Assembly (NCBI RefSeq): GCF_932526225.1
Contig: NC_064042.1
Coordinates: forward strand, 11,295,040-11,359,039
DNA from: Nematostella vectensis
Taxonomy: Eukaryota; Cnidaria; Anthozoa; Actiniaria; Edwardsiidae
Reading direction: 5' to 3'
Length of the DNA: 64,000 bases
Of the stretch, positions 10,924 through 24,000 are shown one piece after another. The notes under the pieces were generated by a model. The model saw only the letters and a list, made by a program, of their open reading frames with translations. It had not been told where the DNA came from and made no database searches. The position numbers and the translations under genes were made by a program. Position 1 is the first letter of the stretch. Each line of letters opens with the position of its first letter.

Positions 10924-13900
10924 ATGGCTTCGGATGCTTCGCCACTATGCTGTTGTGAATACAAAAACATCAAAGGAGAAAGAACGCATTTGTTGGCTTT
11001 GTGCTGTGATTGTGAAGATTTAGATAACGCTGTAGATCAGTGCTTAAAAGGAAAGAAAGTTCCGTTCACGAGATGTTCTGTTATTCACAATGTAATAACA
11101 GATAGACTTCGAATTCCATGGCCAAAAGGGGCAAAAAAGTTGAACATGGAATTTGTAATTCCTGTGGTGTTATTGCCAAGTTCGCTATACTTTGCGTCGC
11201 GGAATTTTATTTTTACTGTTCTTAGTCTGGTTTATCTACCACTATTTGTGTTTGTTTACTATGTGTACTCTTTGAGGACAAGAAAGCGTACATGGTTTTT
11301 CGTCAGCTGGGCCAGTACATCAGTTATTGGAATCTACGTTGTGTTTTTGATACATATCTCATCGGCTTTGCATCTCCAAAGCACAGTTTTTGTCACCTTG
11401 GGAACAATAGCAACCATTTATTTCTACTACCGTGTCATCAATTCAGAGACAAAGCTTAATCTGTTTGCGGAAGTATCTGATCAAGTAGAAAGACAAAATA
11501 CTGATAATGGGAAATTGAATAATGGAGTTAAGAGTTATGAGAGACTGACATGCTGTTTCTGTACTTATGGGCCATTTCACAGGTCAAAACATTGCAGGTA
11601 TGGTGGGACAATTTTTACAAGCTCTAAAATTATTTAAAAAAAGATTGTTTTAATGTATTATGTTTTATATTATTACAACATGTAAAGGCTTGTAAAGTAA
11701 GGGCATGTAGATTTACACTTGTTTAGAAAAAAATCTTTGTGGGCATCAGAGTAGCTTGGTGCAGGGGGAGGGGCTAAGTTCTTATGTTCTTGCCTTATAT
11801 AAATAAGCTGCTTTGAATTTGAAGTATTATTTTCTTTCTTTAAAACACAAAGCTCATTATTTTTGCAAGGTGCATTTATTTGGCCATTTTTGGAATTTTA
11901 GTTGCACGACTCAATTTGAAGTCATGTGGGGTCTCAGTTTGATTGGTATTATACACTTACACAGATTCACACCTTATTTAGGCAAAACATTTGCTACTTA
12001 TCTTCCCTGCTAGCAGAGGCCTCTTTTCTCTGTATTTCGCTGGGCCCAGCGAAATACAGAGAAAAGAGGCCTCTGCTAGTAGGGAACTACATATCCAGAC
12101 ATTTAGCCTCATTTTATTAGAAAAAAACATGTTAAAATACAGGAAGTCAACACTTAAAATCATATATGTATCCTTATCTGGTTGCTTGTTTGCCACCAAA
12201 TTAAATTAACTTTTCATTGGCAGTTTGAGAAGTCTAGTGGCAAATATGTCTTTTTGTTCACTATATTTGAATCCTTGTATTTATCTTAAGTTTGTTAGAC
12301 ATTTATTTTATTTTTTGTTCTATTGATTGGTTAAACTTTAAGTCTAAATTCTAATCTCCTTTATAGGTAATAAAATATTGATTGTTCACTCTCTATATAG
12401 AATTTGTGGATACTGTGTTCCAAGATCAGACCACCATTGTGTGTGGTAAGTGTTATTATTCAACTGAATTATTTGTATAACCAAGCCAAAAGTGTTGTGA
12501 TTGGTTAGCAAATTATCTCTCTTATACATCTCATTAGAGGCTGAGCCCAGCAAAAATGCTTGAGGAAAAGCATTATGACTTTGAATTTGATATTCCATGA
12601 ATTCTATATGTTTATGTAGCAAAATGAATTGTTGTTCTAATATCTCTACTATTTCAGAGCTGTCAATTTTGAAACAAATCTCAAGGTCTCTCACTTATAA
12701 GAAAAATCTAAAGAAATAGGCAGCAAAAGATGACAGATTTCCCAGTTTTAGCAAAACAAATATCCAAATTTCTGCTATAAACTCACTTTTTCATTAAAAA
12801 AAAAAAATTAATGAAAAACAGACAAACAAAAACAAAATAAAAAGCAACATATTTAACAATTCAATCTAAGAAAAAAATTCTGATCTGACTATTGTTTTCC
12901 TTTAAAGGACAAATTGCTGCATTGGGCATCACAACCAAGGGAAATTCCTTTTGGCTATCCTATCATTTGTTATGACTGGGGGATGGGGAATACACCTATC
13001 ACTGTCCACCATATGCAAGCCGGTCACTAACGCATGGTATAGGGACTGCTCAGAGGTCTACAAAGAGCCTGGGTAACTGGCACTTAATGACTATCACAAT
13101 TGTGGCAGAAAAGGGCGATTATTATTGAAAGTGCTGACCCTTAATTCCAATTTGATGAAATTGCATTGTCTGAGCACATTCTAGGCTTCCCAGATTTCAA
13201 TTTTTTTTTACTTACCTGAATGTACAGAATTCTCAACTTTTAGAATACCCCTCCCATCTCGAGCCCACAAGAAATACTGTACTGTTCAAAGCCATCTGAA
13301 GGAAAAATTTGCTAATGCTTTCTCTGTATCATAATACTTGTTATCATTATGAATTAGAAGGAAATTATCATGAAGTAAATGTTTTGGGCACATTCTGAGC
13401 TTCCTAAATTTAAAAATGTTAGACTAACCTGAAGCCCCTACAAAGTGCTAACGCTAGCTCTGTTTCAGTATGTAACTCATTGTTTTAATGATACAAATAA
13501 CAGAGTGCCATTCTAATTTGGAAAATGCCATTCTAATCTGGAATGTTTGAGCAGGGGTTTGGAGCTTACACAGCTGCCTAGCCTCCACCTATCACAGTGA
13601 TCAGAAAATATTTGCAATAAAACTCCTGTAGGTGTGTTCATTTCCGGCCAATGAGAAGCGTCATGATTTCCTGACTACAATGGGCTGACCAACCTGTGTG
13701 TAGGGATCTTTTTATTGAGCTATCAACAGAAGGAGTCAAGTTACTGATAAGAACTGATAAGCATGAACCTCAAGGTCACAGGCTATTAGCTAAAGGCTGT
13801 GGGGTGATGTTGTTTTTTGCAGCTAATCATGTTCTTGGGGTTGTAGAATAATCTACTGGTTTGTGATGAAACAATTGAGTAGCAAAAATAACAATAACAG

Positions 13901-14293
13901 CAGATGACCTACTTTTAGAAACAGCTGCAAGTCTTTGGTTAACAGTGGACAAAAATTGAATAGATAAAAAAATTAACTTTTTCCTTAATCTATTGTACTT
14001 TATATCGTTTGTACAACTGATTGTATGGTTTTCTTTTCAGGGCTGCTCTGATGTTTGTCTGTACATTCTACGGTGTGGTGTTTGTCTTGGCAATGTCCAT
14101 GCTACTTGCTCAACAGCTGGTTTTCATCAGCCTTAATATCACAGGAGATGAATGGCGGCGTTCACCAAGAAGCAAGAGTCTTCTTCAAGTACTCAGAACT
14201 AACCCCCACTACAAAGGGTTTCTGCAGAACTGGAAAGATTTTCTGTTTTTAAAGAGAGACAAAGGATTAAAGGCTAGATATGAGTTAGTTTAG
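10924..14293 (+). CDS. ZDHHC23: Palmitoyltransferase ZDHHC23 (DHHC-type S-acyltransferase)
   Basis: This is an integral-membrane enzyme that transfers palmitate to cysteines of target proteins. Exons are 10924-11597, 12401-12445, 12908-13072 and 14041-14293, which join in phase to 378 residues (human is about 409). The N-terminal region LCCCEYKNIKGERTHLLALC and the DRLRIPWPKGAKKLN block are specific to ZDHHC23. They are followed by several membrane spans and the Cys-rich domain [31 protein letters not shown], with the active DHHC at residues 235-238 split from upstream zinc ligands by intron 1. TNCCIGHHNQGKF follows, then two more spans and the NPHYKGFLQNWKDF tail. The ATG at 10924 is the first in frame before the conserved CCCEY motif. 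All expected zinc ligands and the catalytic Cys are present. The gene appears intact. Confidence 0.93.
12003..12086. repeat. Near-perfect 84-bp palindrome in ZDHHC23 intron 1
   Basis: Positions 12010-12079 form a perfect inverted repeat with 35-base arms and no spacer, centred on GGGCCC (12042-12047). The arms extend to 12003 and 12086 with one mismatch. The arm reads CTAGCAGAGGCCTCTTTTCT and onward to CGCTGGG. A spacerless palindrome this long suggests two transposon ends joined head to head, or a very short self-complementary MITE. In RNA it would form a long hairpin in the intron. Confidence 0.9.
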
Positions 14294-15053
14294 GGTGGGA
14301 ACTTTTTATTGTTCCAGAGCTTGGGGGAAACAGCTTTGGATGAAGGGGGAGGGGGTAATCACAGAATTAAATCCCCCCCCCCACCGCCTTTTTAGCATGG
14401 ATCAGATGGCAGGGGTAACAGGTAATTAGAAAAGCTTATAGAGTAGTATATTAAATACATTACATAAATGCCCTTTATTAATTTACAATAAATTTAGTCA
14501 ATGGGAACCCAAAGTGTTGTGACCAGAAGAAGGAAGTATCAGTGAAAGAGTAGAAAGATACATCTTTTTTGGCTCTTTCTCTACACTGCATCACGCTTTC
14601 ATGTTGGGTCTCTAAGAACGAAGACTTGTGGTGTTTTTTTTCTCTCATTGAGCAACTACAATTTAAAAATAAGTGGGAAAATGAATTGGATAGTATCATT
14701 AACGGTTAAAATAAGGATAAGCCACACCCCTTTTGCATGTCTGGAGATCCAGCAGTCTTGTGCGTAACCCTTCTGTCAAGAGAGAGATTTACTTTAGTGA
14801 ATTAAAATTGCTTATTTATGACACGGTATTTTCGAGAATAAATTTTTCTTACTGAAGTCTTTTTACTCGTGCCCGCAAACTTTACCCTGCCCTGCCCTCC
14901 CCTCCGTAACCATTTATGCCTAACCAAGTTGAGGTAGGCACGTGCATCGTCTAACTAGAATGTGTTGCGCTGTCAACACAGCGATGGCGCGAATGTGTGA
15001 AGGGAAGGCATGACTGAACGCTCTGCGGTAAAATCCTAATACTACCCCTAATC
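14294..15053. other. Spacer between ZDHHC23 and the J-domain gene
   Basis: It contains the 3' flank of ZDHHC23 with an A/C-rich tract near 14375, no supported gene, and the upstream region of the J-domain gene. A GC-richer patch with CACGTG at about 14940 and GCGATGGCGCG near 14985 lies just before the start at 15054 and probably includes its promoter. Confidence 0.4.
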
Positions 15054-18000
15054 ATGGGGAAAACACTACTGGAATGCTACCAGATACTCGGGCTAAATGT
15101 TGATGCCACCCAGGGTAAGTTCTAGTTTCCTTTTGACAGCTTTCCGGGGGATTTTGAGAGGTTTTATGAGTGGTGTTTGGGTGGGACGTGTCGACGGGTT
15201 TACTTGCTGGACGTTTCGAGTCTCCTTTGCGAAATCTCCTCTCGTCCACAGCCTTAAAATTGACAAAAAGACGTGGTAATTTATGCTCCTGACTTGAAGA
15301 AGAGAAAAGTTCTGAGAAAAGTATGTACCTGAGAATTCCGGCATTTAGAGTTCATGTCAGGTCAAATGCCCTCGTTGAGACAATCAAGAGAGAGAAATCA
15401 TTTTCGTTTCGTTTCGGTTTATCTAGCAATTAACAAAGGGGCTTTATTTACATTTTCAAATTGTTGTTTAGCGATTAATGAAAGTTTTTTTATGCTTTGT
15501 TTACATACAAGATGAAGTGAAAAAGACCTACAAAAAGCTTGCTCTGGAATGCCACCCTGATAAGGTACGTATAACAAGCAGCCTTATATGAATTACACTT
15601 TGATAGTTTATCTCTCTCTTGATATTGCTTTGTACAGACAACCAATATGCATTAACCTTTTTTTTATTTTTGTTGAGCATCAGAAACCTGATGACCCCGA
15701 TGCCACTTCACGATTCCAGCAATTTGGTCATGCCTACCATAGGATTAAATCAGGTATTGTCTATATACATACGTTAGGACTCGTGAGGCAGACGCCCTAT
15801 AACACACTTTTAAATGTCCCCATAGTGTCCCCCTTGTGATTGTCTATGGATAATCAATCATAGGTGACACCTCCATTTTATGGACTCATTTTTTTTATTC
15901 CATGGATGTCGTTCATAGGGGTTAATTATGTTGTCAGAAGAGAATAAATTGCCATCACTATTCCTGTGTGAATAGCATCACCCTGCCCATCTAAATGAAG
16001 TCTTAAGAAAGTTCGCCAATTCATAACTACGAGGATTCTAATGTGCACTGAAACAATATTTGCAATGCTGGTTGGCTAGGGAAGCTCATGACAATCAGGA
16101 CGTTTCTCACATCCACTTTGGTTTACTTCACAAAACTGTCAAGGTGGCCACAATAGCGCGCGTCAAAACTTGAGGGACAATGAATTGTAATGTAACGTAC
16201 TGGATGGCGTGACACTTCCCAGATCCGGGTAGTGATTCTAATTGGTCGAAGCGTTTCGGCTGTGTCGCGTGGTTGTTTATCCTTTAGTTTTCAAGATGGT
16301 TGTTGAGTGTGAGATCGGTAAGATTTAAAACTTCTAAAGGAATTAGTTTTGACTTGTTGTAAAAAGTGTTAAGTGGATGATTTATATGAAAACCAGCTCA
16401 ACACACTTTTGATTTTAGACGTAGGCATTCTTGAGCCGTAAGTGAGCAGTTCCCTATTTTGCATCTTGACCATTGACGATGTGTCCTTGATGAATTCTAA
16501 ACATAAAACGCACAAGCCACAAGATATATTTTGAGATGAAAGGCGACATGTTTTCCCTGAAGACTCACAAGGCAAGCCAAGTTGATCTTTTGTGCATTAA
16601 AGGCTTTTATTCATCCCTTCCCTTTTTTAAAATTACGAAAGCAAGTCTTGCATTGATACGAAGAGTTCTTTATGACGTCCATGTTATATGGTAGTTGCTT
16701 GATCAAACGGTGGCAATCTTTCGCACTTTGGGAACAATTTCCCACTTTGTATCTTGATGAAGCATCGTCGATGTATTTAAAGCACAAAATACAAACAAAA
16801 CAAACTCATTGATATTAAAATATATTCAATCCTTATCAAAATAAAAGTGGAGGTTTCTTGTGAATAAGGCGGTAAAAACAAATGTGTGATGATGTGTGCT
16901 GTCTTAATACGCGCCGACCAATCAGAATAACTACCCGGATCTGGGCAGTGTCATGCCATCCAATTTGTTACATTCCAATTCGTTGCTCAGACTCTCGCTC
17001 AAGTTTCCTTTAGATTTTAGGTGGGGGTCTGTTAACTCAGGCTATATGAAATGCCTCTGTAATCTACAGGGTGTAAATAAGCTTCCGCGCTCACAATCTT
17101 GACTCAGTTAGCCATATCACCTGAGGTGAACAAAAATGACTTTATGCACACCATCCCAGAGAGGAGAGTATAAAACTATTTGCACAATGATCCCTTTTTA
17201 TTTTGTTCCTTTAGCCCATGAAAAAGATTATAAAGATGATGGTGGCAATGATGATGGATTTGACTGGAAAATGGTACACCTTTGACATTTTTTTAGCGAA
17301 TACTTTTTTATCCAAAGCAAAAATTTCAATTTTTATGTTTATAACTTTTTATTCAGTTCTTCGCAGCCATGTTCAGTGATGAGCTGTACTCTCGTCGAGG
17401 TACTGTATGTATGCTGGCATGCATTCTTAACTCAATGTTTGTACCTGTTTTGTCTATACTATAGGGTCCATAGTTGTTTACGTTTGAATCATTTGTATTG
17501 CTGACCATTTTTACTCATAGGGACTGCAACTACATACTGCTTAAAACATCTACAAAATTACCCTTTTTTCCCAGATGTAAACCTTCAATCTCGTGTTGAC
17601 TTACCCTACCTTTACAGACAATCTTTTTTTTTTTTTAATTCACAGTAGCCTTTCCAGTCGTACCGTTTGTCATTGACCACCTCACTGTTGTGTCTGTAAG
17701 GCGCTTTTCATACAAGGCCCTGACCTTATTGAATCCAGTGTATCATTTAGGTCCTGTATTTGTGTACTATTGAACCAGTCTCTAATTTGGACCACCCTAC
17801 TGTATAGGGCCCTGTCGTTGCGAGAGGTGTGGCAGGGAGTACATGGTGGATGATGATGATGATGATTCATTGAGCTCTTCTAGCGAGGTCAGTTATACTG
17901 TAATTGACTTTTCCGTGCCTTCTCTCACATTAACCACTACCCCTAAGGGTATAGAATAGTTATTTACTAGCTTTCCAATCATGTAAGTCTGCCCTAACTA

Positions 18001-21000
18001 TCCCTTCAAAAAATAAAATTGGCCAAACCCAGTGTTTTTCACATGATCTCCATGTTGATGTGATCTCTTTGGTTTCTTTATCAGACTGAAAACTGCGAAG
18101 ACAACTCCTTCACTGAGGAAGAGGTAGAATTCCTGGCACACACTTCACCTTAGTCCCATCCTTTTTTCTGCTAACTCCATTTTGCAGATTCATCTGATTC
18201 AATTAACTGTTTTAGCTGTTTTGTCTGCAGTTTAAGAGCACATTTTTCAACTGAAAGGTCTCCATGCTTTCCATTCCTCAAACATGTCTGTTGCCATAAT
18301 GTTTTTATTTCCTGTTTTCAAGATGGCCCAGTTCAGGAAGTTTGACTCTTTGAAAGAGCAGCGAGAATTTAACAAGCAGCTGTATTGTGCTGTAAGTGTG
18401 TTTTTTACGTTGTAGAAAAAAATGAACTTACTGAAAAGTTTGGCATGTTATTACCGTAGCCAAAAAAGTCAACAAAGCCTTCAAAGGAATCTAAAGTCTT
18501 GAAGGTAGATCCTATTTATAGCTCAAATGTAAAATGATGGTCTTTTTTTTGTTGCTTTGTTTTCTATCATGTACTAATAAAATAATGTGTTACAGCCAAA
18601 AGCCAAGTCTGCAAAGCAGTTAAAAGCAGAACAGTGGAGAAGACAGAAGGTTAGAAAATTTCCCAACAATTATACACAGAATGCATAGTCCAGTTAAATG
18701 CTGTTAAGGTAATTTCTTAGGATTGCACGGTGCACCGCTTCTGCGCATAGTGGCACTCATTGTTTGTTAGAATTTTCCGGTATAAAAGTGCCCGCGCAAG
18801 CCACAGTTGCATAAGTAAACGAAACAAAAGGTGCATGTTTTTGACTTAAGACCACTATGCTCAAATAGTTAAATATATACAGAAAACGATATACTGAAAG
18901 AAGAAAAAAAGTTGGATAGTAGAAGTTTGTTTATTTCCATAAAAAATACTTCAAAATGGTGCTTTTACGGTATGAAAGTGGCAAAAACAGTGTCTTTTAG
19001 TGCGATCTCTTAAAATGTGATTGGTTTTGAATGTCAGCTACTACGGGTTTTTGGTTAGGAAATCGGATTTTGGCAGCTTGACAAACAGAACTTAATTTTC
19101 TAAAGACTATAGGCACTCTTTTTGAAAACTAAGAGTTTTTCCTCATGCGATCAGTAAAAACATGTCAACTCTATGCCCCTTTGTTGTGAAAACGATGTTG
19201 GTACACCCATATTTTATTACATTTTTTTAAAGCCCTTAACTTCAATATTGTTTATACCACGTTTTTTTAAAATATCTGGATAGTAGAACTATTTCAAGGG
19301 AATTAATTTAATAAGTGTACTTACATACATAATAGATAAGTTTACAATGAAATCTTATTTGTACATACTTACAGATAGTATAGTTCTTTTGAACATTAGT
19401 AGTTACATACTGCATAGTTTAAACCATGTATTTTTGTGGTAAAATTTAAACTTGCTTTATACCAGTTGATGGTGTGAAAGGAAAATAGTAGGCATTCAAC
19501 CAGCGTGGTGATATTATGGGCAAATTAATAGGCATAGATTTGCTTTTAGCATTTTCATGTGTTCTGTTATGATAGATAATAGACACAAACATTTTTTTGT
19601 TATAAATTTTGTAGAAGGTTTCAACAGTTCTTAATCATTTCTAGGAAATCTCCAACATTGCCGAGGAGATTGAAATGAAAAAGAAGACAGATGAGAAAAA
19701 GGTAAAGAAGAACATTAGGCTTTATCATGTTTCCTTGACCAACAATAATAATATTAAAATTTGCCTATTCGGTTTTCAGCTGGCCAAAGCTGAAAAGCAA
19801 ACCACTAATTCACATATTGATGACGGTGTTATCAGGTATGAGATTTGGATCTTTAAATGTTTCAAAATGTAACTTTAAAAAAGGAAATCTTGTTCTATCT
19901 TTTAATATTAAGTCCATGTATTAATATTGTAATACAACCTCATTCTTCCTGGCACTCTGTCATACCCGATGTCCATTGTGGCTGGTTAGAGCTTTGATAG
20001 GAGACATTCGCCAGGCTTTCATTGGCCAGAAGTCAACAAGTTTACAGCTGTTTTAAAGTACAGTATGTCCATTGTAGCTGGTTAGAGCTTTGATAGGAGA
20101 CATTCCCCAGAAGTCAACAAGTTTACAGCTGTTTTAATGTACAGTATTGCAAATACTTTTCTAACAACTTAGGATGCTTGGTAGCAATGTAAACTCCAAG
20201 ATAATTCTCAAATTTTCCAGATTGGAATAACATTATCCTTATTAAAATGGCACTCTGTTCAATATTGTGAAATTATTTGCTTTTATAGAGCTTCCGGTTT
20301 GGATATTGGTATCAAGCAGACATCAGATAACAACAAACCACAGCATAACCAAAAGAACACTTCAAAGAAGAAGAAAAAGGTAAGAAATCATAATATCATA
20401 ACATACAATACATTGTGTAGCATAACATACAGAACAGGCAGAGATTTTGTATTGAGCATGCGCTTGACCACTGGCCATTTGTCATAAATCACGACGTCTA
20501 CAATGATTGCGATAAACTTATTTGCAATTCATACTTACAGCCTCTTATATTTTTCTAGTGCTTATTGATAACAAAAGGATATTTTTCTAGTGCTTATTGA
20601 TAACAAAAGGTATATCATATGAGGCAAAAAGTAAACATTTATATGAATAGCAATAATATAGCAATAGTATAGATCCTAAAAGATATTACAGGAATTATAA
20701 AGCCAAGGTCAGGGCCATTGTAAATCATCTCAAACGGTAAACATTTTTACGTTAAAATCGTACATTCGAAACACGAACAATGCCAAGTATGATAATGAAG
20801 CTCACATCTAGGAGCCTGGAGCATGCGCAATGCATATTCTCTGCATGTTAACATACAGTTTTTCATGTCTTGGCTGAGAATTCACCAGGAGTTTGCAGTT
20901 ATATTGTGAGTAAATCTGGTAAAATCAGTGGCTTTTCCTGACTTTGATTGTAAAATGCAGAATACATTGTATCATATACTGACCATCACTAACATCTTGA

Positions 21001-24000
21001 AAAAGCCAACTCTATGGCTTCATGTAAACGGATTTTACGTATATCAGTCACCAAAAGGGCTAATTCAAGTGCATGGTATTTGATAGAGAAGGAAGCGCTC
21101 ACATACCAAAGGTGTGCGATAGAACTTTGACGGCTTTTAAAGAGATAACACGATGCAGCCCAAAATGATTTTCTAATTAGTATTTGACAATAAGCTGTCA
21201 AAAAGCGTGTTGAAAATGAGAAATCCAGGATACACTAGCGTGCTTATATAAGCTAAAAAAGAAAATTAAAATTACGGGGGGACATGTGGTCGTTACACAT
21301 TTATCATTCAATTGCTCCCTTATCAATCATCCTACATCAATGGTTAACACAACAATGGAAAGAGCAACTAATGTTGATTTTAGAAACATGTAAGATTCTC
21401 GATGAACTGGCGCGAGAAAAAAATTATCGCGCTGGTTTGTTTCGACACTTTGCAAGCCATTTTCGCGTCATAATCACAATAAGGCCTACAAAATGCGATT
21501 TCTTACTCTTGCTTTGAATATTTTAAGCTCAAATCTTTTTCCTTGTAAACATTAAATATTATAACACCCTTGGAGCTAATTATTTTATAGTGAAGAGCAA
21601 TATTCGGCAAAATATACGATAATTTATTCGAGTAGGGTCACTAATCCGCCGTTGAGTATTAACATCCTGCACATAGCCATTATGCCTCAGAACATTGTGT
21701 ACAAATGGCTCAGGCATTATTGGCCAGCCACTTTTGATTTTTTTTTGCAGGCAATGTTGATATTATTTGTACAGGGCATATTATTTAAGGCCTGGCTAAA
21801 CTAGGCGACACATCAAGCTCGACATGTAACATGTCTCCTAAATGTTTCCTAGTTTAGCTACCACCAAAAACATGTAGTGCATGTCAAATTTTATAGAGCC
21901 TGACACAAAAATGTTTCTCAACATTTATTTGTTGCTTCTACTAGATTTGGCGCATAATGTCTCTTTGGGTGGCTAGGAGACATGTTGCACGCTACATGTT
22001 GCGCTGGACATGCCGCCTAGTTTAGCCAGGCCTTTATGTTGTTTGCAGAGAAAAGACAGACATAGAAAGAAACAGGACCAAGACCCAGAACCACTTAAAG
22101 AAAAGAAAATACTGACCCAACCTACCAATCCTATTCCTTCATTGAGGCAGCCCAAAAACATTCCTTTATCCACTTCTGTGACCAGTGCCAAGTCATCTCT
22201 AGATCATTGCACAAGCTTCCAAATCAATATGCTACCCGAGCATGCTTGTTCCAGTAGCCATCCATTAACTCGACCAATTCCAAAGCCGCAAAGGCCACCA
22301 CAGCCAAGTAAAAGTGGCTCAGGGTGGGCAAGAAACTCTACTCAGGTAACTGGAAAAAAAAGCTCATCCTTAGAATTTCCCCTTATACCCACTATATTTA
22401 GTCTGTTGGCCAGAGTAGGATTTACTGTATCCTGCACCCCCATTAATGTAGCTGGTCACCTTGCTAATGGCAATATTTTTTGTAAACAGTGTTGGACCAT
22501 CAGAGATATTTGGCCCTAAAATCTTTTATTTTAGCCTTTTTGAAAATCGGTTGCCATATTGGTTTTTATTGACATGTCTAAGATTGATAGGCATTGACCA
22601 CACCATGCTAAAACCCTGGCAGAAAAACTACAAATGAGCCAAATATATATTTTTAAAATGACTCATTGAAAGCAGTAGATAGGAGCTCTGCTTGTTTTTA
22701 GTAGTATGTTTTTTTTTTACTGATTTTCACTGATTTAAGTAAGGGGGGCCGTCAACTCATCCGCATTAAAATTGATTTTCCTTAGTTTTGGAATGGAGTA
22801 GTTTAGGTTGATGCCTCGATCTGGCAAAGTTTTGTCAAAATTGTCAAGATGGCATATGTGCCTGCCTTGTGGTCTTGTGGATGCACTTTCATGGTTGTTT
22901 TTGGAACTGGCCCAAAGGAGAGCAGTCTTCCAAAGAGATTGCTTGACTGTACTTTATTTATTTCTTATGTAAAAGTAAAACAAGGAGTCACTTGTGCCTA
23001 TATTTAAGGTAGATACTACTGTATTTAGAAGAATTATAACTTTGATTTTATTATATGAAATAAACAATTTGTATCTTTGACAGGTAAAATACCAGTAAAT
23101 ACCTTAATATGTGGCAATATTTTTGTGTAAACTGCCTATAAATGTTGCTTTAACCCATTGACTCCTGGCTTTTTTGGAACTGAATTTACAAAAAACAGAC
23201 TGAAAACAGATACCTCCCCCCTATTCTGAGTTTTATACAGCCCGTCAAAGTCAAACACAGCTGCACCTAGTCAGCGGTATCCAAGCTTTCCAACAGTGCT
23301 TTGCGGTCCCACTTTTAATCCCTCGTCGTTGTGCTGAAGCCAGCACAAGTTAATGGTTGCTTGTATTTTTCATCAAAAATACAGCTATGAGCATATTAGG
23401 AGAGTGTCTCAGGACACCATGAAGTCTTTTGGGGCATAATTGAGTGCTTTGCTTATGGATATTTGCAAGCAAAGGTGGATTCATGATGATTTTTTCTTGT
23501 TTGGCTTTGCCTGGATGAGAAAATAATTTTCTAATGAATCACCACAGCTCTCCTAAATGCTGTCTTTTCTGAAACCAAATTGATTCCAAAATTGTTTACA
23601 CTGCTATTCTGGGTCTGTATGACCTAGAATTGATTTGTTTGGCTTCGGGGTGAAAAGACTTATAAAAAACCATCTGACTTTGGGGAGAGGAGTGTTGACT
23701 GGCCCTCCCCTCGTGAATTTTCCCCTGGATCTCCCAGAATGCTTTGCAATACGTAAAGATATTTTCGTGGTTGTCAATCCTTCAAGGAATGGACATTGTG
23801 TTTTGAGGCCAAGGAAATGTACCTGGAGGATCAGAATAAAGGTATCTATTTGTGTCTTGAGCTGTGTTTGCTGATCTCTCTCCCTTGTGTGGTATTTTGA
23901 GCGTTTTATTGAGAGGGGTGATTCTGCTTTTCTCTCCTTGTTCGATTTGAGATTTGTCAAAGAACCTGTGCTATTATTTGGCTTAAGAGTAGATGCCAAC

